Part shown: positions 15,807 to 23,871 of the stretch, in pieces
Numbering within the stretch: position 1 is the first letter of the stretch
Layout: each line of letters starts with the position of its first letter
NCBI RefSeq assembly: GCF_947039605.1
Contig: NZ_CAMQZG010000003.1
Location: forward strand, 49,529-113,528
DNA: 64,000 nt
Source of the DNA: an uncultured Clostridium sp.
GTDB taxonomy: Bacteria; Bacillota; Clostridia; Clostridiales; Clostridiaceae
Reading direction: 5' to 3'
The notes under the pieces: generated by a model
What the model was told of the DNA's origin: nothing
Database searches by the model: none
What the model saw: only the letters and a program-made list of their open reading frames with translations
Program-made: the position numbers and the translations under genes

Positions 15807-17132
15807 TTATTTCTGCTTTTTATTTTTTTGTTTTAAAATTAAAAATGCAGCAAATGTTATAAGTTCTACAATTGGAATTGTCATCCATACCCCTGTTAGT
15901 CCAAATAGTTTTGATAATATAATTACTAAAACAATTGTTAATATAAGTCCTCTAAAAGTTGATAGTATGAATGAACTTTTATTTTTTTGCATTGCTTGAA
16001 GATATGCAATACCTACTATATTTGCTCCCATTAAGATAAATGATATAAAGTATATTCTCATTCCATTAACTGTTATATTAACAAATTCACCAGTTTGACT
16101 TGTAAATATAGCAATTATTTGATTAGGTAGTAGAACTCCTATTAAACAAAATACTACTCCTATTATTAGTGATATTCTAAAACTTATTCTAAATAATGTA
16201 TTTACTCTTTGACTCTCACCTGCACCATGATTTATACTTACAAGAGGCTGCATTCCTTGAGATATACCATTAAAGACTGCTAAGAATATAAGTGCTACAT
16301 TAGCTATTATGCCATATGCAGATACTGCAACATTCCCTCCTATTGATAAAATTATATTATTGAAAATAATAATAACAAACCCCGCTGAAAGTTCTGTTAC
16401 AAAACTTGGCATTCCATTTGAAATTATTTCTATTATTTTTTTTGCCTTTACAGCTTTAAATTCTATATGTAATGAATTGTTCTCACCAAAGAAATGGATA
16501 AACAATACTAAAACTCCTATTCCCTGAGCTATTGTTGTTGCAAGTGCTGCTCCTTCCATTCCCATATTAAGAGGATAGATAAATAAATAATCTAACATAA
16601 TATTAGCTATATTTGTTACTATTATTGACATCATTGATAATTTAGGCGCTTTATCACTTCTAACAAATACATTTAAAATGTTAGATATTATAAATATAGC
16701 ATTCCAATTTAAAATTACTTTTATATAATCTTTAACATATGGAAATGTTTCTGCACTAGCCCCAAGTAAATAACATATATTATCTATAAAGAAATAACCC
16801 ACTATATTTAATATAATTATTACTGCTAGCGCTCCTATTAAAGAACTTGTAAAAATAGCATTTATTTTATGTTTTTTCTTCTGCCCTATCGCTATCGACA
16901 GAGCTGTAGCACCTCCAACGCCAAATGTCATTGCAACTGCATAATATAAATTAAACAATGGCACTGCTATGTTTAATGATGCAAGTCCTATTTCACCAAG
17001 TCGCCTGCCTATAAACATAGTATCAAAAAATATGCATACAGATAATCCAAGCATTCCACCAACCGAAGGTATCATATACTTCCACAAAAGAGCTGACTCT
17101 TTGTCCTTTAGTAAATCTAATTTAGCACTCAT
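15807..17132 (-). CDS. MATE family efflux transporter
   Basis: A 441-residue integral membrane protein with about twelve hydrophobic segments in two pseudo-symmetrical halves, the MATE (multidrug and toxin extrusion) layout, driven by sodium or proton gradient. Typical features include DTMFIGRRLGEIGLASLNIA in the first helices, the VGGATALSIAIGQ segment, and GISQGMQPLVSINHGAG opening the second half. The start ATG at 17132 follows GGGGGTAAAAT. Two small genes lie just upstream on the same strand and may be co-transcribed. Substrate is unknown. Sequence differs from the second MATE at 28-29.3 kb, which is not a local duplicate. Confidence 0.92.
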   Translation of the reverse strand: MSAKLDLLKDKESALLWKYMIPSVGGMLGLSVCIFFDTMFIGRRLGEIGLASLNIAVPLFNLYYAVAMTFGVGGATALSIAIGQKKKHKINAIFTSSLIGALAVIIILNIVGYFFIDNICYLLGASAETFPYVKDYIKVILNWNAIFIISNILNVFVRSDKAPKLSMMSIIVTNIANIMLDYLFIYPLNMGMEGAALATTIAQGIGVLVLFIHFFGENNSLHIEFKAVKAKKIIEIISNGMPSFVTELSAGFVIIIFNNIILSIGGNVAVSAYGIIANVALIFLAVFNGISQGMQPLVSINHGAGESQRVNTLFRISFRISLIIGVVFCLIGVLLPNQIIAIFTSQTGEFVNITVNGMRIYFISFILMGANIVGIAYLQAMQKNKSSFILSTFRGLILTIVLVIILSKLFGLTGVWMTIPIVELITFAAFLILKQKNKKQK

Positions 17133-17150
17133 ATTTTACCCCCTATATAT

Positions 17151-17333
17151 TTAGTTTTCTTGAATTTTAGTTATCATTGCAACCTCTATAAGCTCTGATT
17201 TTGAAAAACCTTTTTTAAAATACCTAACCTGTTTATACTTTACATTATCCATCTCAAAATCTAAGACATCAATCCTATCCCCTTTATATATTAAAGGTTC
17301 TTTTTTCCCTTTTAAATAAATTTTCACTTCCAT
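17151..17333 (-). CDS. small basic protein, unknown
   Basis: A 60-residue soluble protein from the ATG at 17333 (MEVKIYLKGKKEPLIYKGDR). Its start lies one base after the stop of the preceding small membrane-protein gene, with GGAG inside that gene's end, so the two are translationally coupled. Alternative in-frame starts at 17345 and 17387 exist but overlap the upstream gene. Alternating hydrophobic and charged residues suggest a small beta-sheet fold. It precedes the MATE gene by 18 bases. I do not recognise a family. Confidence 0.6.
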   Translation of the reverse strand: MEVKIYLKGKKEPLIYKGDRIDVLDFEMDNVKYKQVRYFKKGFSKSELIEVAMITKIQEN

Positions 17334-17334
17334 T

Positions 17335-17535
17335 TTATTCTTCATCTCCAAACTTTTTAAACTTTTTAATTTTTTTAAATCCTTCATTTTTTATATACCT
17401 TCTATAAACTAATACTACAGCTAAAAATATTGCTACTGATAGCACTGCATTCTGTTCATAAAACATATAGCTTGTTATCGCCAAAACAAAACCTATTAAA
17501 CCAGCTACCAAATCCCTTTTCTTTAAACTGTTCAT
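17335..17535 (-). CDS. small two-span membrane protein, unknown
   Basis: A 66-residue protein with two hydrophobic segments (about residues 9-25 and 28-45) and a very basic cytoplasmic tail (RRYIKNEGFKKIKKFKKFG) ending GDEE. The ATG at 17535 is preceded by a weak GGGAG. It is the first gene of what looks like a three-gene minus-strand unit: this gene, the coupled 60-residue protein, then the MATE transporter. No family recognised. Confidence 0.6.
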   Translation of the reverse strand: MNSLKKRDLVAGLIGFVLAITSYMFYEQNAVLSVAIFLAVVLVYRRYIKNEGFKKIKKFKKFGDEE

Positions 17536-17633
17536 CGTGCGTACTCTCCCTTACTTAATAATTTACTATTCCATTATGCCATTAAACTTGATATAGTTAA
17601 ACCTAATGATAAAATTTTTTTGGAGGTTATGAT

Positions 17634-18353
17634 ATGACTTTAAATATAGCACATAGAGGTTTTTCAGCATTATATCCTGAAAATACGATGCTTGCATTTG
17701 AAAAAGCTAAAATAGAAGGGTTTTGTGATGGTATTGAACTTGATGTGCAACTTACGAAAGATAATATTCCAGTTATAATACATGATGAAGAACTTGAAAG
17801 AACAACTGGTATTAAGGGACTTGTTAAAGATATTACTTATTCTGAAATCAGAAAACTTAATGCAGGTTTAAATCAAAAAATTCCAAGTCTTGAAGAATAC
17901 TTAGAATTTGCAAAAGAAAAGAAAATATTTACTAATCTTGAACTTAAAAATAGTATTTTAGAATACAAAGGTCTTGAAGATATTTCATTAAACCTAATTC
18001 ATAAACTTGGGCTTGAAAAAGATATCATCTTATCATCTTTTAATCATGAATCAATGATTAAAGTAAAGGAACTTGATGAAAATATGAAGACAGGTCTTCT
18101 TTACGATTGTCTTTTATTTAATCCACAAAAGTATTGTAAATCCTGTGGTGCTGATGCTATGCATCCTAACTTCCGTTCATTACTACTTAGCAAAAAAAGT
18201 CTAAAAAATATGCTAGATAGTGGAATAGATGTTAATAGCTATACTATAAATAAAGAAAAGCATATGATTAAATTTATAAATGAGGGTATCTCAGCAATAA
18301 TAACTAATCATCCTGATAAATTGCATGAAATACTTAAATCAAATTTAAAATAA
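17634..18353 (+). CDS. glycerophosphodiester phosphodiesterase
   Basis: A 239-residue cytoplasmic GDPD/UgpQ-type enzyme that cleaves glycerophosphodiesters to glycerol 3-phosphate and an alcohol. Signature residues are AHRGFSALYPENTMLAFEKA at residues 6-25 (catalytic His and Arg, metal Glu), the GIELDVQLTKDN segment with paired metal ligands, and VIIHDEELERTT with the second catalytic His. NLELKN and the C-terminal SYTINKEKHM, INEGISAIITNHPDKL complete the barrel. No signal peptide, so it acts on imported or internal substrates. TTTGGAGGTT precedes the ATG. Monocistronic. Confidence 0.93.
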   Translation: MTLNIAHRGFSALYPENTMLAFEKAKIEGFCDGIELDVQLTKDNIPVIIHDEELERTTGIKGLVKDITYSEIRKLNAGLNQKIPSLEEYLEFAKEKKIFTNLELKNSILEYKGLEDISLNLIHKLGLEKDIILSSFNHESMIKVKELDENMKTGLLYDCLLFNPQKYCKSCGADAMHPNFRSLLLSKKSLKNMLDSGIDVNSYTINKEKHMIKFINEGISAIITNHPDKLHEILKSNLK

Positions 18354-18356
18354 ATA

Positions 18357-18388
18357 AAATGAGCACACCTAGTTCGGTGTGCTCATTT
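18357..18388. terminator. bidirectional terminator
   Basis: AAATGAGCACACC (18357-18369) pairs perfectly with GGTGTGCTCATTT (18376-18388), six-base loop. Shared by the GDPD and Nudix genes. Confidence 0.85.
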
Positions 18389-18389
18389 C

Positions 18390-18890
18390 TTATATTAAAG
18401 ATTCTTCTATAAAACTTAAATCTCTATTTACAATAAACTTTCCATGATAACTGCTTGGACTTTCATTTTTCATAGTCCTAATTGCTTCCTCATATGTAAA
18501 CCATTCTAATTTAATACCTTGATTTATTTCATTTTCAGAAAGTGATATCTGTGTTTTTTCAATTATCTTGCCTTTATAAGCAAATGATAACTGCATTAAA
18601 TTTGTGTCATCAGAATATTCTATTATAAGCCCAATATCTTCTTTTAGCTCTATTTTATATCCTGTTTCTTCTTCAACTTCTCTCTTTGCTGCTTCTTCTT
18701 TACTTTCGCCCTTTTCGATAGCCCCACCAGGAAGTTTATGGTACCCTTCATTGCTTACATTTAATAATGCTATTTCATTTTGCTCATTAACCAAAACTAC
18801 TCTTGCAGTTCTTCTTAAATTATAAACCCTATCTTTTTTATTACTAACAAATCCCAAATCTTTATTAAATATCTCTTTTATAAGCTTCAT
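18390..18890 (-). CDS. Nudix hydrolase
   Basis: A 166-residue protein with a clear Nudix box, GAIEKGESKEEAAKREVEEE followed by TGY, at roughly residues 57-79 (pattern Gx5Ex7REUxEExGU intact). It hydrolyses a nucleoside diphosphate linked to another moiety; the substrate cannot be read from the box. The N-terminal ARVVLVNEQNEIALLNV strand is the usual lead-in, and a C-terminal IKLEWFTYEEAIRTM helix follows. The ATG at 18890 is preceded by AAAGGGAGAT. Monocistronic. Confidence 0.92.
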   Translation of the reverse strand: MKLIKEIFNKDLGFVSNKKDRVYNLRRTARVVLVNEQNEIALLNVSNEGYHKLPGGAIEKGESKEEAAKREVEEETGYKIELKEDIGLIIEYSDDTNLMQLSFAYKGKIIEKTQISLSENEINQGIKLEWFTYEEAIRTMKNESPSSYHGKFIVNRDLSFIEESLI

Positions 18891-19032
18891 GTTCTATCTC
18901 CCTTTGAACAAATTTCTAGATAATTATATCTTATTTATTTCATTAAGTGTATAAAAAAAATATTAACTTTCTACATATTTTGTATATTTTTTTAGTACTA
19001 CTTTTAATATCTACCTATATTTTCATTATTTT

Positions 19033-19305
19033 TTATAAATAACTCATATTATTATAACTCTCTAAAATACTTTGTATGACTCTTGGATCTTCTATAATAA
19101 AATTGCTATTCTCAACAACTTCATAAGCAACACCACAATATAAAAGTGCTGAGATTGGTATTATTTTAAACGGCACCGCATTAATACAAACTATTACTAT
19201 TCCTCCTAATATCAGTGCATACATCCCAGCTCTTTCTCTTGTGTAAAATTTCTTTATCTTCCTTTTAATTATTCTTGGTGTCGGAAGTTCTATAACGGCT
19301 ATCAT
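19033..19305 (-). CDS. small membrane protein, unknown
   Basis: A 90-residue protein with an N-terminal basic region (RIIKRKIKKFYTRERAG), two adjacent hydrophobic segments (about residues 28-62, including ALILGGIVIVCINAV and a second ISALLYCGVAYEV) and a polar C-terminus (IEDPRVIQSILESYNNMSYL). The ATG at 19305 follows AGAGGGG. It stands alone in a roughly 500-base stretch between Nudix and ttcA; the rest of that stretch is AT-rich and shows no other structure. No family recognised. Confidence 0.65.
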   Translation of the reverse strand: MIAVIELPTPRIIKRKIKKFYTRERAGMYALILGGIVIVCINAVPFKIIPISALLYCGVAYEVVENSNFIIEDPRVIQSILESYNNMSYL

Positions 19306-19371
19306 ACATACCCCTCTTTATTTAATTAATTATAACTAAATATATTTATTGAAAATATATTTTATGTATAA

Positions 19372-19402
19372 AAAAACTTGCCATAAAATATGACAAGCTT
19401 TT
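19372..19402 (-). terminator. terminator of the TtcA-like gene
   Basis: AAAAACTTGCCATA (19372-19385) pairs with TATGACAAGCTTTT (19389-19402) with two mismatches; on the minus strand a T-run follows. Confidence 0.65.
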
Positions 19403-19404
19403 TA

Positions 19405-20451
19405 TTAATATATTTCTTTAGTTCTTTTTAACTTTTCTACAATTTTTAACTCTAGCCCAACTTTTTTAGCTATTGTTTCAACATCTAAAACATCTAAAAG
19501 TTCAGTAGCTATTTTAACTTTTTCACTTTTAGCACTATCAGATGCTGCTTTTTTAATTATTTGATTCTCTAGTTCATTCTCTAAAGATTCATTTTCATAA
19601 GTATCTAGATATGAATGATACTCCGAACCAATTTTATATCCTGTAATACCATCCATGCTAACATTATCTGCAGAATTAAATATTGATTTATCAACATCTT
19701 TAAATTTAGTTTTCATATCTGCTATCATATCTTTTATTTCAGTTCTTTTATTACCAATTTTTTTAGCAGCAACCATACAAGCACAATTAAGTGGCCATAT
19801 GCCGGCATTTTGTATCCAACTTTTGATAGATTCCTCTTCTATATAGTACATAGGTCTAATAAGTTCTATCCCCTCAAAATTAGCTGCTTTAAGTTTTGGA
19901 AGCATTGTTTTAAAATTACCACCATATAGTATATTAAGCATTGTTGTTTCTATTGCATCATTAAAATGATGCCCTAATGCAAGCTTATTACACCCTAATT
20001 CTTTAGCCTTTGTATATAAAGAACCTCTTCTCATTCTTGCACACATATAGCAAGGATAATCCTTTGCTATTTTATCAACTACTTCAAATATACCAGAGTC
20101 ATATACTGTAAGTGGTATATCTAAATACTCACAATTATCTTCTAATAATTCTCTAATGTTTTTATGATAACCTGGATCCATTGCAATAAATTCTAAATCA
20201 AAATTAACTTTACCATGTTTTTTAAGTTCTTGAAATAGTTTTGCCATTATAAGAGAGTCTTTTCCCCCTGATATAGCAACACCTATTTTATCACCTTCTT
20301 GAACAAGATTATAATCCTTTATAGCTTTTATAAACTTTGTCCAAACTTTTTTTCTATATGTTTTAATTAAACTTCTTTCTATTTCAGCAAGTGGTTTCCT
20401 TTCATTGAAAGGTATTAAAATATCACATCCTGCTCCAGCTAAATCGCTCAT
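19405..20451 (-). CDS. ttcA: tRNA 2-thiocytidine biosynthesis protein, TtcA family
   Basis: A 348-residue PP-loop ATPase that adenylates a tRNA base before sulfur insertion (C32 in characterised TtcA). The start at 20451 (MSDLAGAG) follows AGAGGTG; a GTG three codons earlier overlaps that site. The PP-loop SGGKDSLIM is near residue 63. CYMCARMRRG provides the Fe-S-binding CxxC pair, and LNCACMVAAKK further on supplies the third cysteine. The C-terminal Lys/Glu-rich extension of about 80 residues is longer than in E. coli TtcA. The target base in this organism is inferred from family only. Confidence 0.88.
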   Translation of the reverse strand: MSDLAGAGCDILIPFNERKPLAEIERSLIKTYRKKVWTKFIKAIKDYNLVQEGDKIGVAISGGKDSLIMAKLFQELKKHGKVNFDLEFIAMDPGYHKNIRELLEDNCEYLDIPLTVYDSGIFEVVDKIAKDYPCYMCARMRRGSLYTKAKELGCNKLALGHHFNDAIETTMLNILYGGNFKTMLPKLKAANFEGIELIRPMYYIEEESIKSWIQNAGIWPLNCACMVAAKKIGNKRTEIKDMIADMKTKFKDVDKSIFNSADNVSMDGITGYKIGSEYHSYLDTYENESLENELENQIIKKAASDSAKSEKVKIATELLDVLDVETIAKKVGLELKIVEKLKRTKEIY

Positions 20452-20585
20452 ACTCTTCACCTCTTTGTTCTAAAAATCCATATATAATTATATCTCATAT
20501 AGTTTTTTTTTAATAGCTATAATTTTCAAAATAAAAAACTACTTAAATATAATTCACTTTTTATTTTTACTTAAACTTACATTTT

Positions 20586-20594
20586 TGGTATAAT
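20586..20594 (+). promoter_or_regulatory. extended -10 promoter of the ACT/PFL operon
   Basis: TGGTATAAT (20586-20594) matches the extended -10 consensus TGnTATAAT 33 bases ahead of the ACT-domain gene; the -35 region is poor, as is usual for this promoter type. Confidence 0.5.
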
Positions 20595-20626
20595 AAGTAA
20601 AGAATTGTGAAGAGGGGTGTTTTTTA

Positions 20627-20896
20627 ATGAAAGCTGTTATTACAGTAGTAGGAAAAGATAGAGTTGGAATTATTGCCGAAGTAGCCAACTTATTATCAGA
20701 AAACAATATAAATATATTAGATATAAGTCAAACAATTATGGAAGACTATTTTACAATGATGATGATTACTAGTTTTTCAAACTCAACTAAAGATTTTGGA
20801 GCTATGAGAAAAGTACTTACTGACTACTCAAAAACTGCTGCAGTTGATATATCTGTTCAACATGAAGATATATTTAACTCAATGCATAAAATATAG
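20627..20896 (+). CDS. ACT domain protein (UPF0237)
   Basis: An 89-residue single ACT domain, a small ligand-binding fold that usually senses amino acids. The pattern VVGKDRVGIIAEVANLLSEN with the following INILDISQTIMEDYFTMM is characteristic of the stand-alone UPF0237 family. GAAGAGGGGTG precedes the ATG. The PFL-family gene starts nine bases after its stop, an arrangement widely conserved in firmicutes, so the two proteins likely work together, with this one as sensor or regulatory subunit. No biochemical function is established for the pair. Confidence 0.92.
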   Translation: MKAVITVVGKDRVGIIAEVANLLSENNINILDISQTIMEDYFTMMMITSFSNSTKDFGAMRKVLTDYSKTAAVDISVQHEDIFNSMHKI

Positions 20897-20905
20897 GAGG
20901 TTTTT

Positions 20906-22258
20906 ATGATAACTCAAAATGAAGTCATAGAAACGCTTTCTATGATAAACGAACAAAACCTTGATGTTAGAACAACTACACTAGGGCTTTCGCTACTTGA
21001 CTGCGCTAGTGATAATATTGATAGAGTTTGTGAAAAAGTATATGATAAAATAACTACAAATGCTAAAAACTTAGTTAAAGTAGGTGAAGATATAGAAAAG
21101 GAATATGGTATTCCTATAATAAATAAAAGAATATCTGTAACACCAATATCTTTAATAGCTGCAAGTACAGGTGCAGAAAGTTATGTTCCTATAGCAAAAG
21201 CTATGGATAGAGCTGCTAAAGAAGTCGGTGTTAATTTTATAGGTGGTTTCTCTGCATTAGTTCACAAAGGATTTACTAATAGTGATTTAACTCTTATAAA
21301 CTCAATACCAGAAGCACTAAAAGAAACTGATATTGTTTGTTCTTCTGTCAACATAGGTTCTACTAGATATGGTATAAATATGGATGCTGTAAAACTTATG
21401 GGTGAAATAACAAAGAAAACTGCTAATATTACACCTGATGGTTTTGGTTGTGCAAAGCTTGTTATATTTTGTAATGCTGTTGAAGATAACCCATTTATGG
21501 CTGGTGCTTTCCATGGAACTGGTGAAGCTGAAAAAATTATAAATGTAGGGGTAAGTGGACCTGGCGTTATTAAAAGAGCTCTTGAAAATATTCGTGGTCA
21601 GAATTTCCAAGAAGTTGCTGAAACTATCAAAAAGACTGCATTCAAAATTACAAGAATTGGCCAACTTGTTGCAAATGAAGCATCTAGAAGGCTGGATATT
21701 CCTTTTGGAATTGTTGATTTATCACTAGCACCAACACCTGCTGTTGGGGATTCTGTTGGAAGAATCCTTGAAGAGATGGGTCTTTCAAACTGTGGAACTC
21801 ATGGGACAACAGCTGCCCTTGCTATGCTTAATGATGCTGTAAAAAAAGGCGGACTTATGGCTTCATCATCTGTAGGAGGTCTAAGTGGTGCTTTTATACC
21901 TGTATCCGAGGATGAATGTATGATTGAACAAGTTGCAAATGGATTCTTAAATATAGAAAAATTAGAAGCTATGACTTGTGTTTGTTCTGTTGGACTTGAT
22001 ATGCTTGCTTTACCTGGAAAAACATCAGCAGCTACTATTTCAGGAATAATTGCTGATGAAGCTGCAATTGGTATGATTAACAATAAAACAACTGCTGTTA
22101 GATTAATACCAGTCCCTGGGAAAGATGTTGGGGACATAGTTGAATTTGGTGGTCTTCTTGGGACCGCACCAATAATGAGAACATCACCTGGAAATTGTGA
22201 TTTATTTATTGAAAGAGGCGGTAGAATTCCTGCACCACTTCACTCATTAAAAAATTAA
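20906..22258 (+). CDS. PFL family protein (UPF0210/DUF711)
   Basis: A 450-residue protein of the UPF0210 family, structurally related to pyruvate formate-lyase barrels but lacking an obvious glycyl-radical motif. Typical stretches include [15 protein letters not shown] near the N-terminus, [22 protein letters not shown], and the C-terminal [24 protein letters not shown] sits inside the nine-base gap after the ACT gene, so the genes are translated together. The function is not established in the literature I know; conserved Cys residues and Gly-rich loops suggest an enzyme, not a structural protein. Confidence 0.92.
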   Translation: MITQNEVIETLSMINEQNLDVRTTTLGLSLLDCASDNIDRVCEKVYDKITTNAKNLVKVGEDIEKEYGIPIINKRISVTPISLIAASTGAESYVPIAKAMDRAAKEVGVNFIGGFSALVHKGFTNSDLTLINSIPEALKETDIVCSSVNIGSTRYGINMDAVKLMGEITKKTANITPDGFGCAKLVIFCNAVEDNPFMAGAFHGTGEAEKIINVGVSGPGVIKRALENIRGQNFQEVAETIKKTAFKITRIGQLVANEASRRLDIPFGIVDLSLAPTPAVGDSVGRILEEMGLSNCGTHGTTAALAMLNDAVKKGGLMASSSVGGLSGAFIPVSEDECMIEQVANGFLNIEKLEAMTCVCSVGLDMLALPGKTSAATISGIIADEAAIGMINNKTTAVRLIPVPGKDVGDIVEFGGLLGTAPIMRTSPGNCDLFIERGGRIPAPLHSLKN

Positions 22259-22262
22259 TATA

Positions 22263-22306
22263 AAAAATAGCGTTACAAATTTAAAATTTGTAACGCTATT
22301 TTTTTA
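22263..22306. terminator. strong bidirectional terminator
   Basis: A 20-base perfect stem (22263-22282 with 22284-22303) around one central base, flanked by A- and T-runs. Shared by the PFL gene and the convergent uracil permease gene. Confidence 0.88.
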
Positions 22307-22328
22307 AACTATATGAAATTAAGTATTT

Positions 22329-23669
22329 TTAGATATCTGGTGTTTCATTATATATATTTTCTAATGAATCTGGTTTTTCATTCATTATGCCAAGTTTATC
22401 AAATATTATAAAAGATCCACTTAGAATAACAGCAACTATAGTTGCAAGTCCCATACCACTAAGATCTACTGATCCAATGTTTACAGACATTCCACTTATA
22501 CCCACAATGAATACAACTGATGTTAAAACTAAATTTCTAGCTTTTGAATAATCAACTTTAGCTTCTACGAATGTTCTTATTCCAGATGCTGCTATACTAC
22601 CAAAAAGTAATATACTAACTCCTCCAATTACTGGCTGAGGTATACTTTTGATTAACATTGCAAGCGTACCTGAGAAAGCAAGTATAATTGAAAGAACACC
22701 AGCTCCTGCTATTATATACACACTATAAACTTTACTTATAGCCATAACTCCTATGTTCTCTCCATAAGTAGTTGTTGGTACTGATCCAAAGAATCCTGAA
22801 ATAACTGTTGAAATCCCATCTCCAAGAAGTGATCTATGAAGACCTGGTTCTTTTGCTAAATCCTTCCCTACAACACTACTAGTAACCGCTAAATGTCCAA
22901 TATTTTCTGCAATTACAACAAGTGTAACAGGAATAATTGTTAATATGGCATCCATATTAAATTTAACTATTTGCATGTGTGGAATTGCTAGAAAACTTGC
23001 TGATTTAACCTCAGTAAGATCTACTATCCCAAATGCCATTGATACTAGATATCCAACAATTATACCAATTAATATTGGTATAATTTTTAAGAATCCTTTG
23101 CAAAGAACTGTTGTTAAAATTATAGTTACAAGCGTAATCATAGCAATTAATATATGAAGTGGATTAGCTGCACTTCCATTCATTGAAAATCCTGAATCTT
23201 TAGCTGCATTTCCAGCCATACTAAGACCAATTATAACAATGATAGCTCCCATTGAAGCAGGTGGGAAAATTTTATTTATCCAGCCTGTCCCAGTAAATGC
23301 TACTATAAGACCAACTCCAGCAAAAATTAAACCTGATACTACAAATCCACTCTGTATTTCTGCAAATGAAAATCCATTTTTTTGAAGCATTAATACTGGT
23401 GCAATAAATGCAAAACTCGATCCTAAAAAAGCTGGAATCTTACGTTTTGTAAGTATTGCATAGATTATAGTACCTATACCATTAAATAAAAATACTGTTG
23501 CAGGATCAATATTGAATAATATAGGAACAAGGACTGATGCCCCAAACATTGCAAATAAATGTTGTATGCTTAAAGGCAATCCTCTTTTAAATGGCACCTT
23601 ATCCTCAATTCCTATAAAATCCTTCTTTGCTGCTTGTTGAGACTGTGTCTCTACCTTTTGACTTTTCAT
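22329..23669 (-). CDS. uraA: uracil/xanthine permease (NCS2 family)
   Basis: A 446-residue membrane transporter with about fourteen hydrophobic segments of the NCS2 (UraA/PyrP) fold, importing uracil by proton symport. Family features include LPLSIQHLFAMFGASVLVPI after the N-terminus, FLGSSFAFIAPV in helix 3, IAENIGHLAVT with the substrate-binding Glu, and GFFGSVPTTTYGENIGVMA. The uracil assignment, against xanthine, is supported by a PyrR-type RNA element (23685-23698) directly upstream of its ribosome binding site. It is monocistronic in this window. RBS is AAGGGGGC. Confidence 0.93.
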   Translation of the reverse strand: MKSQKVETQSQQAAKKDFIGIEDKVPFKRGLPLSIQHLFAMFGASVLVPILFNIDPATVFLFNGIGTIIYAILTKRKIPAFLGSSFAFIAPVLMLQKNGFSFAEIQSGFVVSGLIFAGVGLIVAFTGTGWINKIFPPASMGAIIVIIGLSMAGNAAKDSGFSMNGSAANPLHILIAMITLVTIILTTVLCKGFLKIIPILIGIIVGYLVSMAFGIVDLTEVKSASFLAIPHMQIVKFNMDAILTIIPVTLVVIAENIGHLAVTSSVVGKDLAKEPGLHRSLLGDGISTVISGFFGSVPTTTYGENIGVMAISKVYSVYIIAGAGVLSIILAFSGTLAMLIKSIPQPVIGGVSILLFGSIAASGIRTFVEAKVDYSKARNLVLTSVVFIVGISGMSVNIGSVDLSGMGLATIVAVILSGSFIIFDKLGIMNEKPDSLENIYNETPDI

Positions 23670-23673
23670 ATAT

Positions 23674-23702
23674 GCCCCCTTCTTAGCCTCTCTGGACTAA
23701 AT
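23674..23702 (-). promoter_or_regulatory. PyrR-binding hairpin abutting the uraA ribosome binding site
   Basis: On the minus strand AGTCCAGAGAGGCT (23685-23698) matches the PyrR binding-loop consensus ARUCCNGNGAGGYU. It folds as TTAG-T-CC-AGAGA-GG-CTAA, the known stem, bulge and loop. The AAGGGGGC ribosome binding site begins two to three bases after the hairpin, so bound PyrR would cover it. I see no antiterminator/terminator pair between this element and the ATG, which points to translational control by UMP-bound PyrR in place of attenuation. Confidence 0.8.
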
Positions 23703-23871
23703 TAAAAGTTTTCCTTCAAAGAATATCATACTAATGGTATCAATACAATAGGCTTTTCATTTTAATTATGCTATAATAAGCAATTGAGATAAGAATTTTT
23801 TAACTTTTTACTATGTAAACACATTAACTTTTTAGTTAATTAATAAATGTAAATTCGAAAGGAAGTATAGA

